From positions 38,516,266 to 38,580,265 of the forward strand of contig NC_067487.1 in assembly GCF_947179515.1 (NCBI RefSeq): DNA of 64,000 nucleotides, given 5' to 3'. Below, piece by piece: positions 51,579 through 60,500 of this stretch. The DNA is from Apodemus sylvaticus (Eukaryota > Chordata > Mammalia > Rodentia > Muridae). Each line of letters opens with the position of its first letter. Position 1 is the stretch's first letter. Position numbers and translations under genes: made by a program. The notes under the pieces were generated by a model. That model saw only the letters and a program-made list of their open reading frames with translations. It was not told the origin of the DNA and did not search any database.

Positions 51579-54500
51579 CGCTCTCTCGCTCTCTCGCTCT
51601 CTCGCTCTCTTGCTCTCTGGTTCTTATTTACTATTTTTATTTTATTTAGGTGTGTTTGCTTTTGATTATTCTTCATCTCAGTTTTGGCAACAGTAACAAC
51701 AAAAGATCTAAATGAAGTCAGAGGAGAGTTATTAGAGTGAAGGAGTAGGAGAACTGTGGAGCAGGAGTGAGGGAGTGGGGGAAAAGATGCATTCCATGTT
51801 GTTGTTGGGCCAAATTAAGTGAAGCCCACGCACCTGAGTTCTGTAGCTCCTGGCGGCTGAATTGGTAGAGAAGGTCATACTTGCCCCCCAGGGAGCCTGA
51901 GGTGAAGTAGTGGGTCCCGAAGTCATCAAATATCCGGCTGTACAAGGCAGAGTTGTATTCTAAAGGCAGGTGGGCAAGGGCTTTCAGGAAGACGTCTGAA
52001 AGCTGCAGGTCTGTGGTTTTCATTGTGAAGTTTAAGACTTTGATCACTTTATGGATCCTGACAAAGCTAGAATCCTAAGTCAAAAGGACAAAAGCATAAG
52101 AAGAAAAGAAACGCAATGGTGACGGAGATAATGGAAACTCGGGGAGCGATTCTTTAAATGTCCTTAACTTCTCATTAGCCCCATTCCTACCGCAGCATGG
52201 AAAATAATTCATCTCGATTTCCTGTTCCCATACACAAGCTACCATTTTCAGGCTGCACTCCAGTATTTTCCCCCTTCGAAGTTCAAAGTACTAACAGATG
52301 AGACTAAAGTGCACCGCATGCCTCCACTATGCGTTCTCAGCAAGGAAGGAATCAGTGATCAGAAACACTCGTCTTTCTGACTGTCAGTGCCTAGCTCTAC
52401 CACCAGTGAGTTTTTATTTGCAATGCCCTGATGCAAATAAACAAAAGTAAAATTGATTATGTAAAGAGTCAACCGAAGCGTTAAGGTGATAGTCACTAGC
52501 CACAAAGAAGGATTAAATTCTGCAGACTTTAGTTGTCTACTGCCAGATTGAGGAAATGTGCACCAGGTGACATTTCATACTCTTAAAGACAAAGAGCATC
52601 GCATTCTCCATCACTAAGTAACGACATTAAACAAATTCTTTCTATTCTTTCTCTCTGACACCCATAGGCAGAAGTGTGAAGGATTTTTTATTCTTGGCTT
52701 TTTTTTGCATACACATCTGCTGTGTTTTCACTTCTTATGTAGGTTAATCAGACAATTGATACTGTGTTATAATCTCATTCCTTCGCGTTCTTCCATGTAG
52801 CTACTGGCATTTATGAGCATATTCAGGTATGCTATGTTTACAAATTATGCATTTTATCTGATCTCCTGGTTCTATCATATTGTGTTATACAAGCAATGGT
52901 TACAGAATAACCACCATGCTTTAGCAAAAGGATTTTTATTGTAACTGTTAATTATAAAACAGCCATTTTCCTACAAGCTATAATTATAAAATCAAAAGGC
53001 TGCTAATGCAAAAATCAAAAACATTGCAAAGTTTAAAAGGCGCTATCATTTATTCTCTTCCCTACTCTGCTCTGTTCCCTGCCTATGTCCTTGTCTTCGA
53101 TTTAAATTTATTCAGTTGGGTCAGGTGCACTTGTTATAGAAGTGAAAACGTTTGTTGCTTTGAGACGCTTATGTTTCTTTGGATGCCTATGAATTCTATT
53201 TCTGAACTTTAACACTTGAATTTTGTCAAACAGCCCTCAAACTTGAAGTATCTCTGTGCATTTATTAAGAAACATGTGTTCTTAATGTAAGCTTTTGGAG
53301 GTTCGATGTTTATAGTTTCTCTTACAGAATAAATTATTGGAAACGCACATGCAACTTTGATAGCTCAACATTACAGAAGCACAGGCATGATGCATTACTT
53401 GTATATGATGGCAGGAACTGGCCATTTTAGACCTGGAAGTTGCATTATATCAGGGTATTAAGCAATGTTAGTGTATTTCGTCAGTTTGTGAGATCTTGCT
53501 GTGCCATGCTTGACTTGTACTTTATGGTTTCAGTTTTGTAACGCAAATGAAGTAACCACCAAGCCTCACACAATGATTATTTTGCTCTGAAGAGATTCTC
53601 TGATCACTGAATATTTATTGAGATCTGAGACTGACAAAAGAAAACCACACATACTAGGCTAAGCCGAAGGGCCTGCCCCAACTCACAAGTATTTGATATG
53701 TCTCAGTATTTGCTGACTAAGAAAGGTCACAGTAGCATTTTCTCCACAGACAGACCAGAATAAGGTACCCTCTGTTCGGATGGGCTCTATCTTCTACATC
53801 CATCTTGATATTGTCTTGAGCTATACAAGGGTGACAATTCTAAGGCAGAATGGTTGAAAAGTAGCAATTTCATATAATTTAATCTATAAATAGCCCCAAA
53901 TGTTTTGACTTTGGGAAAGGCTATTAAGATTAAAAACTAGCTCTTTATCCACAGAAAAGAGTTTGTATGTATGCTCTCTAGTATGTTTAAAACATTTATA
54001 TATAACTGTGAAATTTGTCTCAAAGTCAGGTCACCGGTGACCTGCATGTCACCTACATGTTTTCAGCACCTTCATCTTCTTCCCTCTCCATTCTATAAAT
54101 TTAGACAATTATGTATAGCCATGGATGCTTTGTCAAGGTGAACTGGGGATCTGATCAAAGACCAGATCCCAAGATAGTCTGAATTAGTAGATTAAAAGAA
54201 GAGAGTGTCTATGTCTACAGGAAGTCTGAAACAGATTGTATAAAAAGCCAAAGTTATTATATGTCATTTATAAGAAAAAATGTTTGGTTAGTTAAGGCAA
54301 GCCTGGCGATCTGAGGCTGACTCCTGAGATTCACATAATAGAGAGACTCAACTCTAACAAGTGACACTCTGACCTCCACAGACATATTGTCGACTGTGTA
54401 CATGCACACATATGAAATGCACACACATGGACACACACACACATACACACACACTAAATGAATGCATAATGCTTAAAATATTCCTTTAAACATGACAGGA

Positions 54501-57500
54501 AAATTTCAACCCGTGAAATCTCAACAATATGGTTACCTAAACAAGATCTGCATAATGACTACACCAGTAAACATGTCAAAGTGAAGGGGGTAAAATTCGC
54601 AAGGTCCTACCCCTAGATGAAGATGTACAGGCAATCAATGGCTACTGAGTAGGTAAGACTCAGTTTTTTTTTTCAGGGATGAATCACCCAATAGATTACA
54701 AAATCTACCTTGTGTCAGTTCTAAACACATGTACATATAAGCAACACTAAATGGACTCAGTAAATTAAATATGTGTGTGTGCACACATGTGCATGAGCAT
54801 GCATGCAACCTCGTGTGTATAACAATAATAAAAACTGAAGAAAAGGTATTAAATTTCAGAAGGAGTATAGGGACAAGGGAGGAGTTAGAGAGACAGAAGA
54901 AAAGGTAGAAATGATATAGATACAATGCTCATATATGAAAGTCTCAAAAGATATATTTTTTAATATGAAGAAAATATATTAATATCACAAGCAGTCTAAA
55001 AAATATCCCCATCATTGGCAGCTTCATAATGAAATCTTTTACTTTGGATAACTTCCAAATGTTTAAAAAGATGGTCCTCTTGGGGGTTAGAGAGCCGGAT
55101 CAGCAGTTAAGAGACTTGGCTATTCTTCTTGAGGACCTGGGCTTGGTCTCTACCCATATCTAGCAGCTCACAATTATTTGTAATTCCAGTTTGAGGGTAC
55201 CTCACACCCTCTTCTGTGTCTGTGGGTACCCACACACATGCAGCATATACTTATTCACACATACATACATGTATATGAAAATAAAATGAGCCTTAAAATT
55301 TATTGAAAACAATCCATATTGACCACAACCTGGGACAGAAAACTGAAAATAAAACAAGAGCAACAACATGTAGCACATTTTTAATACTAAATTGAGAGTT
55401 AAGAAAAAGAGCCTATTTAAACATCTTACTCCTGAGCATATATAACCAGAGGATTCCCCTGCATTCGATAAGGACACATGCTCCATTATGTTCATAGCAG
55501 CCTTATTTATAATAGCCAGAAGCTGGAAAGAACCCAGATATCCCTCAGTGGAGGAATGGATACAGAAAATGGTATTTTACACAATGGAATACTACTCAGC
55601 AATTAAAAAACAATGAATTCATGAAATTAGTAGGCAAACGGTTGGAACTGGAAAATATCATACTAAGTGAGGTAACTCATTCACAAAAGAACACACATGG
55701 AATGCAGTCACTAATAAGTGGATATTAGCCCAGAAACTCTGAATACCCAAGACACGACTCACATATCAAATCATTCCCAAGAAGGAAGGAGAGGGCCCTG
55801 GTCCTGGAAAGACTTGATGCAGCAATGTAGGGTATTACCAGGACAGAGAAGTGGGAGGGGGTCGATTTGGAAACGGGCGGAGGGAAGAGGGCTTATGGGA
55901 CTTATGGGGAGGCAGGAACTGGGAAAGGGAAAATGAAATGCAAACAAAGAATATAGAAAATAATAAAAAAAGAAGAAGAAAAGAGAAATCCTACCGATAC
56001 AGAAATGTTTGGCTTCTTGCTGCTTGATCGCCTTGCTAGGTGTTCATATTGAAGAAAGAATGAATCATTTACTATTTCTCTTACCTTCTTGTGGGAGGCT
56101 TCAATGGCTTTTTTGAAGGCAGAGTTATGTTGGGATCTTTGACTTTTCTTTGAGGAAAAAAAAATCGGTACACGGAAAACTTCTTTCTCTCCACCCGACA
56201 ATGAACTGGCTTCATTTTTATTATTTCCAAGAGTGGTTAAATCCTTGTAGAAATCTGTTTTCAAATCATCTTCTATAGTTTGTACCTAACCAACGAAGTG
56301 CATATGCGTTAAGACATAACTTGGGGAATACGCAGCAGAGCTACTTGCTGTCACCTCGCACAACGATCATGCATCCATTCAGCACCCAACAAGTAGTCAT
56401 TACCCACCACATATTACTGGAGAGCAAGAGTCTGTTAATCCTTACACCCAGAGAGTTAATAGTTTAGTTAGGGAGAGAATACAGTGTGGTGGATACAGTC
56501 AGTACTCATGGGATAACAGATCAACATAGATCCAGAGAGACTATATTTCGAGCATCTCAACTAAGGAAAGAACCCAGAACCAGAGACTTGAAAGATAATA
56601 AGCAGCAAGAACCACCCTCATAATGTCATATGTGTGAGCATTTTGTTTGTGTGTATGTCTATGCACAGCTTGTGTGCCTGATGCCTGCAGAAACTAGTCA
56701 TGAGCTATTGTTGCAGGAAATATTAAATAATGCGCCATCCTTCACTAGTGCCAGCTACTTTTTTGCCCCAGCGATCTTGCCACCTCCATGGCTAACTAAC
56801 CCCATGAAGCGACTGCCCATCTCACGATTTTCTTGCTGCGGAATCTGCTCGTATTCCCAGTCATGTACCACTGTGGTCAGCGGTCACAAATTCCAGTAAT
56901 TCGGTAAGATCAAAACTCTAGAGGCTTGTAATTTATCAGTCAGATTTATATTAGTAGATTTTCAACCCACAAAACGCCCATACAATGAATTCAGAACTAA
57001 ACTGAAATAAACACAAGCTACACAGCTAGATGGGGCAAATGCACTACACCAAATATTTAATCATCTATCTAAGAAATCCCCAATACTATGGCTCCCAGGA
57101 CTGTGTGATTCTAGCTCCTCCTCTTCTCCTATAGGTTTCATCTTATCTCTTCCTTTCCTTCCCTTTTTCTCCTCTCTCTGTTTCTCTCTCCTCACCTCTA
57201 AAATTCTCAGTCAGCCTTCCTTTTCCACTGTCCCTATTAATATTTAAATTAATTGGAGGAAAATTCTGCTACAAGCTATCATGTGGCACTGGGAACCAAA
57301 TTCCACTTTCCTACAAGAGCAGATCTAAGTCTTCATCTTTTGCTATACTTTTGCATCTTGAATTATACAAAGTAAAACATTTCTTTATGATATTGCCAGT
57401 GATGAAGTCAATTTTTAAGACTGCCAATGACTTTAGTGTATTGTGAGATTTGATTTAAATTATATTTCAGAGATGTATTACTGAGACAAAGGAGGGTGGG

Positions 57501-60500
57501 GTATGACCCTAGCTGGACTCTCTTTTCTTATCATCTATTGGTTATGCCTCTGAGATGCAGGACAACTTTGAAACCCACTGGAGCAAAGAGTAAAACTGGG
57601 TCATGTCTCCGGAACTTAAGTCTCTGCTATCATCACAACAGTAAGGACAATGTTGATTAAAACCGTTCAAAATGGATGAGAACTATCTTGTCTGGTCAGC
57701 AGTGGAAAATTTTTTTAAAAAATATTCATTAATAAAATCCACAAAGAGACAAATCACATGTTGCATTAAACAACTTTCAAAATTAGCCTAGAAAGGAAGG
57801 AAACATAACCCTGCTGCAAAAGGTGACTCCTTAAGGGTGGTGACATAACCAACATCTCAGTGTTGCTTTCAGAAACTACAGAATGCAATGGTTAGCATCT
57901 AAAATGCTCACATAACAAACCTCTTAGTCAATTACAAAATAATAAGGCCATGCTATTATAGAATATATGCATATAAATATAGTTGTGTAGATTTATTCAC
58001 AGGTTCTTAAAAAGCACAGACTGTAATTTTTCACTCTCTGTATGAACTTAAAGAGTAAGATATTAGGGGCCAGCAAGATGGCTTAATAGGTTTGTGCTGG
58101 TTTGAATTAGAATGACCCCCATAGGTTTATATATTTGAATGCTTGGTCATTAGAGAGTGGCCATACTCCACAGGGACTAGGAGGTATGGCCTTGTTGGAG
58201 TGGGTGGGACTAGGAGGTGTGGCCTTGTTGGGTGGGTGGGACTAGGAGGTGTGGCCTTGTTGGGGTGGGTGGGACTAGGAGATGTGGCCTTGTTGGGGGG
58301 GGTGGTATATGTATCACAAGGGGCTGTGCTTTGGGGTTTCAAATGCTCAACCCAGACCCAGTGTCTCTCTCTTCCTGCTGCCTACTGATTCAGATGTAGA
58401 CGTTTCAGCTACCTGTCTGGCACCTGTCTGGCACCTGTCTGGCACCTGTCTGGCACCTATCTGCCTGGATGCCTCTGTGCTTCCCACCATGATGGCAATG
58501 TTCTAAACCTCTGAACTGTGAGCTAGCCCAAATTAAATGCCTTTCTTTAAAAGCGTTGCCCTAGTCATGGAGTTTCTTCTCAGCAACAGGACACTGACTA
58601 AGACAGGGTTCAAGTCCAAAGACCCACAAGGTGGAACTATGAAAGTTGTCCTTATGATTACAACTTGTGGTGTGTACATGGTCTCTTTCATTTTTTTTCC
58701 TTTTTTCTTTTTTTTCAAGACAAGGTTTCTCTGTAGCCCTGGCTGTCCTGGAACTCACTCTGTAGAGCAGTCTGGCCTCAAACTCCGAAATCCTCCTGCC
58801 TCTGCTTCCCAAGTACTGGGATTAAAGGCATGTGCTACCACTGCCCAGCTACATGGTCTCTTTCTTACACATACACATATGTACACACACACATGAATAA
58901 AAGTAGATAATAAAAAATATTTTATTTAAGACAGAGTCAGATGTCAGATGTTAGCAGGCATAGAGGAGGTTTAGATGTCCTGAACAGAAGCTTAGAGAAG
59001 ATTCTTGCCAAATGTATTAGCTGGGAAGAAGACAGATTTATAAGTGAGCAGTGACAAAAATTGTATTAGACAGGGAAATTGGAATAAGTTCTAGTAAATA
59101 TTTTTCTTGCGTATTTGTATTCCTGAATAAAGACAACATTTTTCTTATACATTATTAATAAATACTGAGCATGTGAATAAAATGTTAAATGTCGATTACA
59201 TTTGTATTTTGGGAAGATTATGTTTAAGGACATGTAGGAGGTAAATCAGCACTCATTATAAAAATAAATGTAGAGAACTTAAGAAGTCAGAGACGGGATG
59301 AAAGATCATGGGAGTGCTGCTATGTAAACTGTGTGTCATAGATTCCTGCTGAGAACACTAGGGCTGGGGCTGGTGTTGAAAAATGTATTTTTGAAAGCAA
59401 GCATGGGACTGCTTGTTTGGAAGCTAGAAATTACCCTTCAGCAGGATAGAACATATAAACACAGGTACGTATGTATCTTCAAAGCCCATTCAATATTGTA
59501 TACCTTAAAAATATTTTCATTAGTGTTTCAGGGGTATTAGAATATGCCATTGGACTCTCAAGTTACTTTTAAACCTAGAAGTATATCTTGTCTGTTTTTA
59601 AATGGAGTGCATTAGATTGGAAAGTGCTTGTATTTACACGTATGGAGGTGTCATTGTAATTTTAAAATATTACATTTATGTATGTGTGCATTTGTTCATT
59701 TATTCTGTGTCTATATGCATGGGCAGGCTCATGAAACAGTGCACATTTAGATGTCTGAGGACAGCGTACAGGAGTCTGTTCTCTCCTTCCCACAATGTAA
59801 GATCTGTGAATTGAACTTATGTCTTTGGACTTGGCAATAAGCACATTTAGCTATGAGCACTGTAAAGAAATGTTGAATGGTTTGTTATTGAGTACCTACT
59901 ATCATAAAGAAGGTCTTGCAAACTGTTAGATTTTGAAAATCTCTTTAGCAGTATAGTTTGCATGCAAGAACACGACTACTAAAACCATGTATTTCCCTGA
60001 TCAAAAATTAAAGGAAAAATATTTCTCTCTGTTTTTGCTACTGTTCTGTTGATGTGAAGAGACACCATGGCCAAGGCAACTCTTATAAAAGAAAGCATTT
60101 AATTAGGGACTTGCTTATAGTTCCAAAGGCTTAATCTATTAGGCCAGCAACATTGCTGGAGATAGCTATATGTTGATCTACATAACTCTAGACCTTGCCT
60201 GGGCTTTTAAAACATTAAAGCCTACATCCCGTGACACACTTCCTCCAACAAGGCCACACCTTCTAATCTTTTTAATCTTTCCAAACAGTTCCATTCTCTG
60301 GTGACTGAACATTTGAGTCTATGAGCCTATCTTATTCAGACCCCTCCCAACCCCCAGCCCCGTACCCCCACCCCGACACACACAATCACATTAGCGTAAC
60401 AAGAATGGAACACTTATTTTTCAGTTAATAGGTTACTATCCAGTGCTGCAGTGTGCTGCTCATTACTATACAGGAAAACAATCAAATTAATAAAATTTTT

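Larger units (their letters stand above)
48503..51833 (-). other. C6 intron
   Basis: GT-AG intron of 3331 nt. 48503-51079 holds no recognised repeat or gene; open frames around 48818-49272 lack any family resemblance. A B1 and a CT microsatellite occupy its 3' end. Confidence 0.8.
52075..56084 (-). other. C6 intron
   Basis: GT-AG intron of 4010 nt. 52075-54430 shows no recognisable repeat or gene. A short CA run lies at 54419-54454, followed by the Lx, B2/B3 and L1 elements listed separately. Confidence 0.8.
58093..58605 (+). repeat. Mid-repetitive element with internal minisatellites
   Basis: Starts GTGCTGGTTTGAATTAGAAT and ends ACACTGACTAAGACA, with the GGAGGTGTGGCCTTGTTGG core. It contains two internal tandem arrays (58172-58305 and 58411-58457) and is inserted inside a B2/B3-type SINE. 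Family name uncertain. Confidence 0.65.
58067..58915 (+). mobile_element. B2/B3-type SINE split by two later insertions
   Basis: The SINE head (GGGGCCAGCAAGATGGCTTA) is at 58067-58086. The body resumes at about 58606 (GGTTCAAGTCCAAAGACCC), is interrupted again by a B1 at 58690-58849, and its CA-rich tail follows at about 58865-58915. The intervening parts are described separately. Confidence 0.7.
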
